From NCBI GenBank assembly GCA_033961575.1, contig CM066732.1, positions 81,114,687 to 81,178,686 of the forward strand: a DNA stretch of 64,000 nt. The letters run 5' to 3'. This document shows positions 23,100 to 34,469 of the stretch, one piece after another. The stretch comes from Aselliscus stoliczkanus (Eukaryota > Chordata > Mammalia > Chiroptera > Hipposideridae). The position numbers and the translations under genes are program-made. Under the pieces are notes generated by a model, which did no database searches, was not told the DNA's origin, and saw only the letters and a program-made list of their open reading frames with translations. Each line of letters starts with the position of its first letter. The first letter of the stretch is position 1.

Positions 23100-23275
23100 A
23101 TTATCTCTTTTAAAACCTGTGGCACCCATAAAGTAATTACTTTTATTATGTCCTTTATCATCTTTCATGCTAGACTACAAGTGAGAAAGCTGAGACACGC
23201 AAATAATCTGAAGATCAAGCAGCTCATGGATGGTGGAGCTAGGTGTCAAACTGGTCTTTATTCTAGGACTGGGAT
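23100..23275 (-). repeat. MIR-like element (antisense)
   Basis: GAGAAAGCTGAGACACGCAAA … TCATGGATGGTGGAGCTAGG follows the antisense MIR order (GAGGAAACTGAGGCAC … GTGGCAGAGCTGGG), with substitutions. Confidence 0.55.
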
Positions 23276-23297
23276 ATCACTTGATCACTCCCATATC

Positions 23298-23802
23298 TTT
23301 TGTTTTTTCCTAAGATTTATTGGGGAATTGGGGGAGGGGAACAGTGTTGGGGAACTGGGGAAGGGGACCAGCCAAGTTATTGTTCGTCAATTCTCATTGT
23401 GGAGGGTGCCAGTCACCATCTGGCTTCCATTTGGCAGCTCGTGGCCTCTAAGCTCAAGGTACTGTGCTCAATCTTAGTTGCAGGTAGGCTAGCCACCATT
23501 CCATGCAGGAGTCGAACCAGCAGCCTTGGTAAGAGTGCAAGCTCTATCCACTGAGCCATTTGGGTGGCAGCTCAGCTCAAGGTGCTGAGTTCAGTCTTAT
23601 TTGCAGGTGGGCGTAGCCCGCCATCAAACAGGAAATCTTGTTGTTACACCAGCTGAGCCATCTTGCCTCCTGTTGGCAGTTCAGCGACAGCTCAGCTCAG
23701 GCGCAGCATCACTGTCCCATGTGGGAATTGAACTGGTGGCCCTGTTGCTTAGAACTCGCGCTCTAAGCCAACTCTTAACCAACTGAGCCACTCGGCCGGC
23801 CC
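23298..23802 (-). mobile_element. Rhin-type SINE, triple tRNA-unit form
   Basis: Minus-strand, about 500 bases. Reading from the right there are three tRNA-like units. Each has a TGGCTCAG-type A box (complement CTGAGCCA at about 23,785, 23,650 and 23,550) and a body ending in 'aactaagattgaac'-type words. The last part is the same tail (CCCAATAAATCTTA) as the long composite form. Flanks ACTCCCATATC at both ends are the target-site duplication. Confidence 0.82.
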
Positions 23803-23809
23803 TACTCCC

Positions 23810-24730
23810 ATATCCTGATGCTCGTTTTATCCTACCTTCTCTCTGGAACACCATATTTACAACGTAGTTTCTGGATTTTCTGTGTTGAGAACCACTGGGA
23901 TACCTTTCGATCACCTTTGCTCTCCTCCTCTGCTTTCTGTTCTAAACCTGTAACCATCCACCCTGACTTTCCACTGCTGCTGTTGTTCCACCACTGAACT
24001 CACACCTCTGTGTGGCTAGTGTCTCTGCTGAAGCTGTCATATTGTCTGCTTTTTAATTATTACATAGCTTGTTGTTTTGAAACTGTCTTTTGACATGATT
24101 GAAGGGGCTATTTATTTCCACTAGGAAACTTCGTTTTTATGGGTCAGAAGTCTTGGTTTCCTATCAGAGAGCTACAAGTAAGACCTTTACCCTGGGAAAT
24201 AGGAACACACTTTTCCTGTGATGATTCCTATTTTTCTGTTATAAATCATCCCCCAGATGCAGACAAGCATCTGTTTTGACTGCTTGCCATGTGTGGATTA
24301 TGCATTTATGTTTTTGGAATGTGCTGATGGATCTGAAATATTACTATGAAAGCCCTCTGTGATGAGAAAACACAGTCCGTGTCTGCCTGCTTGCTGGCAT
24401 GTGTTACACAGATTTTAGGGTCCCTGAAATTCTTGGATCAAAGATACTAGATAGCGTACAACTCAGTCAGAAACAGTGATTTTGTTTTGTTTTGTTTTAA
24501 TGTCCCTAGAATGTAAATAGAGAAAAAATGCTGGGATAAAGTAAAATATATTCTTTTGAAGAGATATACTATACCTAAGTCAAATAAAAACCTATCTATC
24601 TATCTATCTATCTATCTTTCATATATCTATATAATTGTGTTACATTTGTGTTTGCTCAAATTGTTCAAAAGGATCACTTTAAACATAAGAATATAGTAGG
24701 CAGCCTTCTAAATATAGCTTACAAAAATAT
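23810..24730. other. Unique sequence, nothing identified
   Basis: Mixed composition, no gene or known repeat except a short TATC microsatellite near 24,590. Confidence 0.45.
24590..24618. repeat. (TATC)n microsatellite
   Basis: About seven uninterrupted TATC units. Confidence 0.9.
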
Positions 24731-24734
24731 CTGG

Positions 24735-24852
24735 TTTTTTGGTTTGTTTGTTTGTTTTGAGGATAGTATCACTGGTCCTCTATGTGGGATCTGAACCAGG
24801 GCCACTGGCGTCCCAAGCCAGCTCTTAACCACAGTGCCACTTGGCCGGCCCT
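24735..24852 (-). mobile_element. Rhin-type SINE, short monomer
   Basis: TTTG-repeat tail then GAGGATAGTATCACTGG … GTGCCACTTGGCCGGCC. More diverged than most copies; no clean duplication seen. Confidence 0.8.
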
Positions 24853-25139
24853 AAAAACATGTGTTTTTAAATTTCTTTCATAACCTATTAGAATTCACCG
24901 CCATTCCTAACTGCTTTATTGGGCAAGAGTAGAATACTGCTGCAGATTTCATTATGAAGCTTCCATCATTTCTCCCATTTACTCTACTTGAGATGAGCCA
25001 TTTCTTGAGGTGGAAAAGTGGGAGAGGCTTTAAAAATTACTTAGTTTGGAAATGGCTCATCACAGTTTTCAGTATTTTATAAAATAAGTCATAATTGAGA
25101 CCTGATAGGATGTGTCTGTTTTAGTAGCTGAAAAGTACT

Positions 25140-25285
25140 GGAAACCAGCATTTAGTGGAAAGACCATTGAACATCAGAAGATTCAAATCCTAGATTCCAA
25201 TCCACCACTTAATAACTGGGTGATGTAGGGCTTCTCATTCTAATCTCATATGTTCCCTCTATATAAAATGGCATTCAAAACACCT
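25140..25285 (+). repeat. MIR element
   Basis: TTCAAATCCTAGATTCCAATCC … CCACTTAATAACTGGGTGATG … TATAAAATGGCATTCAAAAC follows the MIR order. Diverged. Confidence 0.6.
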
Positions 25286-25690
25286 GCGGGGGCTAACTCT
25301 GAAATTCATTCTCAAAAGCAAGTGAGATGTAAGTTATAATCAGCAAAATGTAATATTCTGATTTTTATTTCTGGATTTGATTTATGTTGGGACCCCGAAA
25401 TTCACATAAACCCTCCAAAAGATAAGAATATTCATTGTCACCAAATACTTACCCTTGTTTCATTGTCATATATTCTACAAGTATGTTGAATTGTTTGCAT
25501 ATTATACTGTTCCTTAAGTATTTACAATAAATACCACCAGAAAATATTTGCAATTTAAAACATTTTGTATACTTGATATTGTAATACTGTATCTGAAACT
25601 TTTTATGTATTTTGATAAAAAAGTGTCATCTGTTTTTTTTTGTTTTTTTAGAGGTTTCAGTCTAGATCCACACAACTTGGAAGGCATAGT

Positions 25691-25846
25691 GTTTTGTTTT
25701 TTTTTTTATCAAATAATCTTTTTATTTGATTTTTTTCTTTTTTTTAAATTAGTTTCAGGTGTACAACACAGTGCAATAGTTATACTTTTTACCCCTCAAA
25801 GTGACAACCCTTCTCCCCCAATTCGCCACCCCACTCCTCCCCCCAT

Positions 25847-25901
<55 letters not shown>

Positions 25902-26158
25902 CACTTCCTCTGACTCCCTTCCACAGTATAATCCACATCCCATGACTATCTATGTATTCAATTACAGTTGGTATACAATATTATACAACATCAGCTTCAG
26001 GTGTACAGTGCAGTGATCAAGCCTCTACTCCATCCATGAAATGGTCTCCCTAACAAGACATGTGACCATCTGACACCCCACAAAATATTTACATTATTAA
26101 TTATATTCCCCAAACTGTCTTTCATATCCCTGTGGCAATATTGTAGTTGCCTATTTAT
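25691..26158 (-). mobile_element. LINE-1, 5'-truncated 3' UTR
   Basis: Minus-strand copy of the same 3' UTR as at 21,545: AATTAGTTTCAGGTGTACA at the left and the CCAATTCGCCACCCC module. The flank GGAAGGCATAGT occurs at 25,679 and 26,159 as the target-site duplication. A long (TA)n lies inside. The plus-strand Tyr-Ile repeat frames are shadows. Confidence 0.85.
25846..25900. repeat. (TA)n microsatellite
   Basis: About 27 TA units inside the LINE-1 3' UTR, absent at that position in sister copies, so it expanded after insertion. Confidence 0.95.
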
Positions 26159-26169
26159 GGAAGGCATAG

Positions 26170-26890
26170 TTTTAATGCAACTCCTGTGAATTTTCTTCAC
26201 AGCTTATTTGTAATGTCATTAGTCATTGTTAGGTCTATTAGAAGTTTCAAATCTACAAAGTGGTTGCCCATTTTAGTAATAATTTTTAGAAATGCTGACA
26301 TACAATTTAGTGTGTTGAAATTCAGATTTATTCACAGATTTCTCCTTCTGTTCTTTTGTATAAATCAATATGCATAATCTGAAAATAACAGTGCCTCTCT
26401 CTACTTTAAGCATTTTAGATGTGTCATCATATTAATTTTTTGCCCTTTCCTATTTTCACTAATTAAGTTTGCCCTTTAACTTTTGCTGATCAATGTGGAT
26501 TAAATTGTAATTGCAACATTTCTATGAAATAATACCAAATTAAGGCTGATAGTGCATGCTGTGAGTTAGTGAGGAATATTAACATTTTGAACTTGGTAAG
26601 TTGATTTAAAACCAGATAGACTTTTGATTTATGTTTAAATTCTAGATATGAAGAATTTTGAGTATTGCATCATATTTAAAATTTCCTTGCAGTGTCTGCT
26701 AAATACTGGTGGTTTGGAAACATGTAGCTTTACATTATCTCTATCCCATTCTACTATCACTAGAAGGTTAAAATAAGCAATGACGTAAGAAAAGAATTAA
26801 ATATCTCATGAATGTCTACATGAATTCCCATAAATTGATTGAAATACTGGCTTTAATATGGATTACCCAATATGGTTGACTGTTTATTTG
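26170..26890. other. AT-rich sequence, nothing identified
   Basis: No gene, RNA or recognisable repeat. Confidence 0.45.
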
Positions 26891-27280
26891 TTAAGTGAAC
26901 ATGTAATCATTACCTACTCTGCACCAGATAATGTACCAGATGCTAAGGGTAGAGTGATGAATAAAATTTAGTTTCTGAGCCAGCCGAGTGGCGCGTTGGT
27001 TAAGAGCTGGCTTGGGACGCCAGTGGCCCCGGTTCGGATCCCACATATGAAGGCCAGTGACACTGCCATCTAAAAAAAAAAAAATTAGTTTCTACTCCAA
27101 AAGAGCTCAGATTCTAGTGGATGAGATGAACACATATTTGTATGTGTACAATAAAATTAGGGTCACGCTGGAGATGTGCATTGGTTACTGTGAAAGCATG
27201 GAGAAAAGCCACTTGGAGCTTCAGGTTTAGGAAAGACTTTCTGAAAAAGATGCCTCCTAAGCTCTCTCTTCAAAACGTTT
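26890..27280 (+). repeat. Ancient LINE-derived fragment, split by a SINE
   Basis: TACCTACTCTGCACCAGATAA … TAGAGTGATGAATAAAAT, then after the SINE CTCAGATTCTAGTGGATGAG. This is the same mammal-wide 'accta-tatgccag … gagcttacattctagtgg' pattern as at 9,680 and 16,370. Confidence 0.55.
26977..27083 (+). mobile_element. Rhin-type SINE, short monomer
   Basis: AGCCAGCCGAGTGGCGCG … GGTTCGGATCCCAC … CACTGCCATCT-A(n). Flanked by TTAGTTTCT on both sides. Confidence 0.9.
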
Positions 27281-27289
27281 TTAGCAATT

Positions 27290-27960
27290 GTAAATGAAAT
27301 ACACAGACATGTGACAATAATAAAATAATCCAGAAGAATTTGTGATCAAAGTAATGGAATCATTAGTATTCAACAGCTATTTGGTTTCCTAGAGGCAAAC
27401 TCTTTTAAATATTTTTGCTTGCATTTCTTTTGGTGGGTTCTCCAAAACACTAAATTATGTGATTATAGTGCCTATGCATATTTTAGAGTCATTTTCTTAC
27501 TTCTGCAGGTTACTTTTATGATAATGAATAATACCCTGCTACATCAGTAAGAGATGACATTATCACTTCTACTATTTCCTCCACCTTTCTACCTTCACCA
27601 CTCTCCACCGTTTATTTATCGGCTACTCTATTCTTTTTATTTTGTTAAGATTGTTATGATTTGTAATTTGATATGAAACAGCAACCAAGTTTTTCATCTT
27701 CTTCATAAATTGACTCTGAAAGTTTACATTTTTATGACTGTGCTGGGTCAGGTACTGTGCTGGGTCAGGTACTGTGCTATGGATGGAATGAATTCCTTTT
27801 TCTCACTTTTAGTTGCTTAAAAGTATGCAAAAAATTTATTTTCTCCACAATTGAATCATGGCTTTTTACACAACTTTGTTTTTTTGCCCACTTTGATTTA
27901 GCTATTGGGTTTTCTGTCATCTTAAAAAAATAATACACATCTTACATTTTCATGTATTTT
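27290..27960. other. AT-rich sequence with a 17-bp tandem duplication
   Basis: No gene or recognised repeat. The word ACTGTGCTGGGTCAGGT is repeated about 2.4 times at 27,738-27,778. Confidence 0.5.
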
Positions 27961-27969
27961 CTGCATGGG

Positions 27970-28180
27970 CAGAGGGTGACAAAAAATGTATATACATTTT
28001 AGGAAAGGAAAAAACTGTATTAAAATTGTAATACTCAATTATACCGATAACAAAGGATGAATACAAGTCATGTTTGACTTCTGCACTTATAAGAAGTGCT
28101 CAAAGTGGTTACCATCAGTGTAATTTTTATAGAGTTTTTTCCTTTCTTAAAATGTGTATACATTTTTTTGGTACCCTCTG
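27970..28180 (+). mobile_element. Mariner-derived MITE (Hsmar2-like ends)
   Basis: CAGAGGGTGACAAAAAATGT at the left and ACATTTTTTTGGTACCCTCTG at the right are inverted ends of about 40 bases. The interior (CTGTATTAAAATTGTAATAC … CTCAAAGTGGTTACCATCAG) is the left part of a mariner of the same family as 5,074-5,325. The deletion point differs between the two. Confidence 0.8.
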
Positions 28181-28429
28181 TATTCTGAAACTGAGATCTT
28201 TCCCCAAGTGCCTTCCTCCTGACACCATCGATCCTACTACTCTAATGTGAATCTATTGTTTTCCAGGACTACTGTACAGCCTCTCTCTAGGAATTTCCTT
28301 CATTGTTTTCCTGGATCCCATCTCTCCTCTGTTTCTTTCTCCTATCTCTTGTTTTGCTAGTCAGCACCATAAAGTTACTGTTTAAGAAAAGACGTGGTAA
28401 AAACATATATTGGCAAATGCGTTTATTCT

Positions 28430-28503
28430 GTGCCCTGTCTCTCTCCTTCTCTCTCTTTCCCTCCCTCTCTCCCTCTCCCCTCTCCTCCGCCTCCCACCCC
28501 CCC
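28430..28503. repeat. Polypyrimidine tract
   Basis: About 70 bases of CT/CCT-rich sequence ending in a C7 run. Confidence 0.85.
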
Positions 28504-28628
28504 AGACTGAACTAGGTATATCGTTCGAGTCAAAAACTTTTCACCCTAAACTGGAAGGCATGGATATACTTTTTTAGTGTTCATGATAAGTCTAAGTCAA
28601 TTCATTCTCATTCTATTTTAGATAACCT

Positions 28629-28630
<2 letters not shown>

Positions 28631-28659
<29 letters not shown>

Positions 28660-29085
28660 TTTATTGGGGAATTGGTGGAGGGGAGCAGCGTTGGGGAATC
28701 GGGAAGGGGAACAGACAAGTTGCCGTCTTCTTGTTCTTCAGTTTAGTTGCGGAGGATGTTGCTTCACTGTTGGTATCGTCATTGCGCTCTTCCCGGATTA
28801 GGCAGATCGGTCGCTGGCCTCTGGATGTCGCTCATCGCGGCTATTGGCAGCTCACGCTTGGCTGCCAGCCGCTCACGCTGGCTGCAGGCCACTCACTGTA
28901 GCCTATGGCAGCCCACTGCAGCAGGGGCTGCAGCCCACACCATCACCGGGGCTCGCACAGCCCAGCTCCAGGTGGAGCTGTTGTTAGCTGTAGAGGGCAG
29001 TGTCACTGGCCCTCATGTGGGATCCGAACCGGGGCCGCTGGCATCCCAAAACCAGCGCTTAACCAATGCGCCACTCGGCCGGCCC
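28631..29085 (-). mobile_element. Rhin-type SINE, long composite form
   Basis: Minus-strand long copy with a T22 tail, then AAAGATTTTATTGGGG (tail AATAAAATCTTT on the minus strand) and CGGCCGGCCC at the right. The exact duplication TAGATAACCTGTTTT flanks it, so it is young. The two plus-strand frames inside are shadows. Confidence 0.93.
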
Positions 29086-29099
29086 TAGATAACCTGTTT

Positions 29100-29590
29100 T
29101 TAATCTTGGAAGTTTTAATGATCATCTCTAGGTGTGGATCTTAATTACAATCACTCCACTTGCCACTTTGTACTTTAAACATTCATATATTTCAAATCTT
29201 AGGAATTTGATTTCATTATTTCCCTGTTAATTTCTTGTCTATTTTCTGTATTCATTCTTTTTTGAATTTCTCATTTTCAGATGTTGGACCTCTAAGATGC
29301 TCTCCTGTGACTCTTAGTTTTTCCCTCGTGCTTTCTAACTCTTTACATTTCTGCTTTACACTCTAGGAGAGTTCCTTGACTTTACTTCCTAAGTTTCTGT
29401 TTTGTAATTCTATTTAGTTAATTGCATATATTTTGTATTTTCCAGCCTCTTACAATCTGTTAGTATCTCTCATTTGCTGATCATTTCTCTCCTACATTCT
29501 TCTCAGTTATGTATTAATTCTATTTTAATGGATTTCTGTTTTTATTTTAGTGGAATCTCAGGTGAGATAAAAAGTAAAGGTGTGTCACTG
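29100..29590. other. Unique pyrimidine-leaning sequence
   Basis: No gene or recognised repeat. Confidence 0.45.
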
Positions 29591-29599
29591 AGACCTAGT

Positions 29600-29850
29600 A
29601 TGACTTTGTGGGGGAACTACAAGCAGTAACAGGTTGTTTAAAGTTGAGGTATTAAACTAGGACTAGTCAGGCACATGACTGGAATCATTGCTAGGCAACA
29701 TATCATGATGGCCTTATAGATATACTCTACTCAGAATTTTAGACTTTATCTTATAGGCATTGAGTGCTTTAATCATGAAAGTAGTATGATTATGTAAGGA
29801 AGATACACTTAAAGACTAGAGGCAGGGAGGAAAGTTAGTTGAGAGAGTTC
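29600..29850 (+). repeat. Ancient LINE-derived fragment
   Basis: GACTTTATCTTATAGGCATTGAG … GAAAGTAGTATGATTATG … GACTAGAGGCAGGGAGG follows the same old repeat as 16,370-19,680. Heavily diverged. Confidence 0.5.
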
Positions 29851-29949
29851 ATATCATACTTCCTATGTGTGTTTTAGAGTTAGTTATCATTTTCTTGGTA
29901 ATGAGGATCTGATATAAAGCAGAAAGATCAGAGTAAAATGAGACAGAAA

Positions 29950-30039
29950 TAATAAAGAGATGGTATAGTAGAAATTCCCAAAGCTGATTAAGACTATCAA
30001 GGCAAGAAGTACTCAGAACCCCAAATAGGATAAATAAAT

Positions 30040-30070
<31 letters not shown>

Positions 30071-30310
30071 AAAAAACAAAACCACAAAGCAAATCATGAT
30101 AAAACTCCTGAAAATCAAAGACAAAAAGAACATTTAAAAAGCAGATAGAAAAAAAAAAGGCATGTTACCTTCAAAGGAGCTAAGAAAGGCAAATAAGAAT
30201 GTCAGCTATCTTCTCAAAATAAGCAGTGGAATCCAGAAAATAACGGAACGATGATCTTTAAAATGCTCAAGTAAAATAAGATATGTCAGGTTATCATTAA
30301 AGTCTAGTCT
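29950..30310 (+). mobile_element. LINE-1/HAL1 ORF1 fragment
   Basis: CCCCAAATAGGATAAA … CATGATAAAACTCCTGAAAATC … AACATTTAAAAAGCAG follows the end of L1 ORF1 (the HIVVKM-KVKDKERIL-KAAREK region) in nucleotide order. An A/AAAAC expansion at 30,035-30,080 and several stops break it. Confidence 0.6.
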
Positions 30311-30840
30311 ATTATTTTTATCTGATTTTCTAGGCAATAAGGAATGCCACTGTTCATTAAGACAATATATTCCTGGGACCATGTCCAGTTCTACAAAATT
30401 ACAAGAGAAGAAAAATTTCCGTGGAAAAAATAATGAATTGAATTCAGGAGATTTGGAGATCACTGTGAAATAGCATAATTTAAATAGTTAATTTTGTAAA
30501 ATGATGGTCTAGGTAGAGTTACTAAGGGATTTAAATGCTCACCTTTTAATATGTTCCAGATGGTTAAGTGTCATACCTAATCTAGAAGCAAGAGTCAATT
30601 TATTTTTTTTAACTCCTTTCAGCTCTAGTATTTAATAATTTCTAAACCTCTTTTTCATTACACTTATCATAATAATTTTGACTCTTCGATTAACTGTGGC
30701 AATATTTGACAAGCATAATAAGGACGTTAATGAAATGAAAATTATACATAGAAGGCTGTGTACAATATAGGGCTTATAAAGCTATAGGTTAGGGTGGATC
30801 TTTTTAAGAACTGCTAGATAGTAAATATGAAGCTAGAACT
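30310..30840. other. AT-rich sequence, nothing identified
   Basis: No gene, RNA or repeat recognised. Confidence 0.45.
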
Positions 30841-30844
30841 GTAT

Positions 30845-30968
30845 TTTTTTTTTAATTATTATGTTTTTGTTTTTGAGGGCAGTGTCACTGGCCCCCATAT
30901 GTGGGATCTGAACCGGGGCCGCTAGGCTTCCCAAGCCAGCACTTAACCACCGCGCCACTCGGCCGGCC
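30845..30968 (-). mobile_element. Rhin-type SINE, short monomer
   Basis: T-rich tail, GAGGGCAGTGTCACTGG … GCGCCACTCGGCCGGCC. Its left flank GAACTGTA recurs right after it (30,969), the target-site duplication. That duplicate then served as the target of the next SINE. Confidence 0.9.
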
Positions 30969-30978
30969 TGAACTGTAA

Positions 30979-31363
30979 ATTTTTTAAAAAAGATTTTATT
31001 GGGGAATTGGGGAGGGGTACAGTGTTGGGGAATTGGGGAAGGGGAACATTGTGTTTTTCAGTCAGCTCCAAGTCAAGTTCTTATCCTTCAATCTCAATTG
31101 TGGAGGGCTCAAGCTCAGCTCCAAGTCCAGTCGCCACTTTCACTCTAGTTGTGAGTGGGGGTTGGGGGGGTTGCGGGGGTTGTGCGTAGTGGATCATCCC
31201 ATGTGGGAGTCAAGAGTCCAGCTGGCAACCTTATTGTTAAGAACACGTGCTCTCACCAGCACAGCAGCAGCTCAGCTCAGGCACTGGCCCATATGGGAGT
31301 TGAACTGGCAATCCTATTGCTCAGAGCTCGCACTCTAACCAACAGAGCCACTCGGCCGGTCCC
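30979..31363 (-). mobile_element. Rhin-type SINE, multi-unit form (shortened)
   Basis: Left part AGATTTTATTGGGGAATTGG is the T+ tail. Then come two tRNA-like units with complement A boxes (CAGAGCCACTCGGCCGG at the right). The middle unit of the triple form is missing or scrambled. Flanked by GAACTGTA and AAACTGTA. Confidence 0.75.
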
Positions 31364-31419
31364 AAACTGTACAATTTTATGACCAGGAAGATATTATGGA
31401 AATAAAATTGAGAGGTATT

Positions 31420-31535
31420 ATAACATAGTGATTAAAAGCAAGAGCTCTGAAGCTCCATTTCCTAAGTGCAAACTCCAGCTCTTCAAATTACTAGCTGTGT
31501 GACCTTTAGAACTTTTTTTTTACCCCATCCAAATT
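31420..31535 (+). repeat. MIR element
   Basis: ACATAGTGATTAAAAGCAAGAGCTCTGAAGC … ACTAGCTGTGTGACC matches the MIR 5' part closely. Confidence 0.8.
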
Positions 31536-31799
31536 TCAGTTTCTGCTTTTATAAAACCTTTTAAAGATTGTAGCATAAAGTTGTAAGCATTCTTCAGATT
31601 AGCCATTATTATAATGAAAAGTTGGCAAAGCAAGGTTAGTACATTCATAGTAATTGTGTAATATGTTTTGCTGGATTCTGGTGTTTGGCTTAGGCAAAGG
31701 AAGTACGTGATGAACTATGTATTTTACATAATAATGAAAGAGTGAAAAGAAGAGAAAAAAAAATTTAATTCTTCCTGAATGATAGGAATTGTGTTGGCA

Positions 31800-31895
31800 A
31801 TTCACGTGTATAATTTTCTGTAACTAATGTAGCTATTATTTTTTGTAATTTTATAGCTGAGGAAACTGGCTTAGGGATGTAAAATATCCTAGATT
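31800..31895 (-). repeat. MIR fragment (antisense)
   Basis: TTTTATAGCTGAGGAAACTGGCTTAGGGATG matches the antisense MIR core. Confidence 0.6.
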
Positions 31896-31899
31896 ACTG

Positions 31900-32890
31900 T
31901 CAACTCAACAATATAATTTCATTTATCAATAAGTAAGTGGGGTAAATTTCAGGGCAGAAGACTTATTTCCTTATGTGAATCCTAGAAAACACATAGTAGG
32001 TGGCTAACTGCTTCCATATAAAACATTCCTATCTGCAATGTTATCGCACATCTGTTAACAATGATGTGTCCTTCCCTTTCTTTGGCTGATTATTTTATTT
32101 ATTGATTGATTCCTTGTCTTTTTCCTATCATTTTACTTGCAGTAGAGTCAATCAATTCTAGGCAAAGTTGAAAAGCAGGTGAATTATATCTTTTCATTTT
32201 ATAAAAAACTTCTCACTTCTACTTTTCATGCATTCTATCTTCCAATAAAAATTGCTTTTGGACAAAGTCTGAAAGTAGTTTATAACTGGACATAAATTTA
32301 AATTGTTTTTCCTTATCAGAAGATTATCTCAAATCTTATTTTCTTTTTAATGGACATTTTATTCTATTAAAGGAAAGCTAGACATTTTTCAGTAAACAGG
32401 AAGACTTTGGCAAGTTGGAAGTGATCTTTTCAGGAATTCCTGAAATATCATAAGTTAGGTTGGGTATAATTTACCTATATGTCATACAAACCTTAAAATA
32501 AAGTAAAAAACTAAACTGGTTATTAAAATATGCTTGTTGAAAAAGAGTTAAATGATTTTTTAAAATGACAAGTTTCATTTTTTAAGTCTTTCTTTTACTG
32601 GTCACCAGACTATGCCCTAAAATTAATTTGAAAGTTTTAAGTGTTTATGTAAAGTTGAATCATAAAACTTGATTATATATAGCAGTTGAATTTGGGTATC
32701 ATTACTATGTTTAGATTATAATAGTAAGGGTGACTCTTAGCTATACATTTTCGAAGATTGCTTGTACTTGGATATATGAATATCTGGCCACTCAGTTAGA
32801 GTCAGGCCTATACTGATCAAGAATAATGAAAGAAAGTACTGATGATGATATTTCTTGAACAGCTTCGGTGAACAGGAAACATTAGCCTCT
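31900..32890. other. AT-rich sequence, nothing identified
   Basis: No gene, RNA or recognisable repeat. Confidence 0.45.
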
Positions 32891-32892
32891 AT

Positions 32893-33300
32893 TAGTTAGG
32901 ATACTATAACAAAGAATACAATGATTCAGAAAATTAAAGAAAATAGAAGTTGATTTCTCTTTTACATAACAGTCCAAACTGAGTGGTTCAACCTTTCTCC
33001 ATGAGGTTCTTCAGAGATCTAGGTTTTTCCATTGGTTACCCTACCATCCCTTAGGGCTGACGTCCTCTGCATGGTGGTGAAAGGCACTCTGCAAGTCCCA
33101 GCTGCTGATAGGGTAAAGACAATATGGCAGAGGCATACTCATAGTCCTAAGACTTAGATCCACGAGGGGCACATACCACATTCCATTCCATGGAGAAAAA
33201 CAGTCATACGAATCTATTATGGAAAGGAGGCTGGAAAATTCCATTTAGTTTTGAGTCTAAGAATAAGGGAGAACACGTTTTGGTAGACAATTAACAGTCT
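32893..33300 (+). repeat. LTR-like ancient repeat (tentative)
   Basis: Starts TATTAGTTAGGATACTATAAC … and includes CATGGTGGTGAAAGGCACT, similar in layout to 16,612 and 60,932. No viral coding sequence. The family is a guess. Confidence 0.35.
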
Positions 33301-33724
33301 TCACCTTACGGTATGTGCTGTTGTTTCTCTCCATCATGTTGAGGTTTCCTGACGATATGCAGGTTTTCCTTCTGAAAATGTTGAGGATGGATAGAGTTTC
33401 TGTATGGACCCTTACACTGGAGAAATTATACCATCTTTATTTTTCTGCAGACTACATCCATTATTGCATCTTGCTTATAATGGTGAGAAGTTATAATCTT
33501 TCTTTGAATAAGATCCTTATGCAAAGGATTAAAACGTATACAAAGACCCAAATTTTATTGGGTTTCAGGAGGATAGGAAGCAATATTAACACATTCTCAT
33601 GGTTTACCTATGTTTTGTGAACCTGCTTCTAGTCCCTTTTATTTAGAGAGAAAAAAATCAGCTCTAAACCTAACCCCCCAATGAAAAATAAGTTCCTGGT
33701 AGATCAAAACACATTTTTATCTCC

Positions 33725-33770
33725 TTTCTTCCTGAAACAGGGCCCAATTCTTCCTGAAACAGGGCTTAAT
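33725..33770. repeat. 23-bp tandem duplication
   Basis: TTCTTCCTGAAACAGGGC occurs twice, 23 bases apart. Confidence 0.8.
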
Positions 33771-33790
33771 AGATACCTTCTAGAGTGTTC

Positions 33791-33925
33791 TTTTTTTTTT
33801 TTAGATGAGCCATCCTGCCACCTGTTGGCAGCTCAGCTTAGGCTGGGCATCAAACTACTGTTGCTCAGAGCTCAGCTCACACTCTTGAGCGAGCTCTTAA
33901 CCAACTGAGCCACTCGGCCAGCCCT
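33791..33925 (-). mobile_element. Rhin-type SINE, single unit of the triple form
   Basis: GATGAGCCATCCTGCCACCT … TCTTAACCAACTGAGCCACTCGGCCAGCCC equals the first tRNA-like unit, plus the start of the second, of the triple SINE. It then ends in a T run. TAGAGTGTTC / TAGTGTGTTC flank it. It is either a 3'-truncated copy or an independent subfamily. Confidence 0.75.
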
Positions 33926-34329
33926 TAGTGTGTTCCCTTTTAAAATAAACTAGTGTACAGATTACTTCTAAGGGGAGGCTCACCAGTGAAATGAAACATA
34001 TGTCTTTCTTTATTGTTAATAACTCATTCTTCAGCTGACACTGAATATTAGATACTCTATAGTTAAAAAGAAGAGAGAATGGATTCCATTCATGTAAGAT
34101 AGTGGCTATTCTCTAATTTTCAAATATAAGCAAATTTATGTTTTAATCAATATGACATTTGTATTAACAAGACTCCAATAGACCCAAGAAGACCCTTATT
34201 ACCCATTATCATCATCTCCACTTACCAGCAGATGCCGAAATTCCTGTAAGGAATTCTTGTTTTTCTTGGGCTTAGCATTAAGTAATGAGTTTTTTCTTCA
34301 AGATGTTTTCTTCCCCTAGGCTTTTTCTT

Positions 34330-34454
34330 TGTTTTGTTTTGTTTTTTTTTGTTTTGTTTTTTGAGGGCAGTGTTACTGGCCCTCATATGTGGGACCAAAC
34401 TGGGGCCGCTGGCTTCCCAAGCCAGCACTTAACCACTGCGCCACTCGGCTGGCC
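34330..34454 (-). mobile_element. Rhin-type SINE, short monomer
   Basis: TTTTG-rich tail, GAGGGCAGTGTTACTGG … CCACTCGGCTGGCC. Exact duplication CTAGGCTTTTTCTT on both sides. Confidence 0.92.
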
Positions 34455-34469
34455 CTAGGCTTTTTCTTA

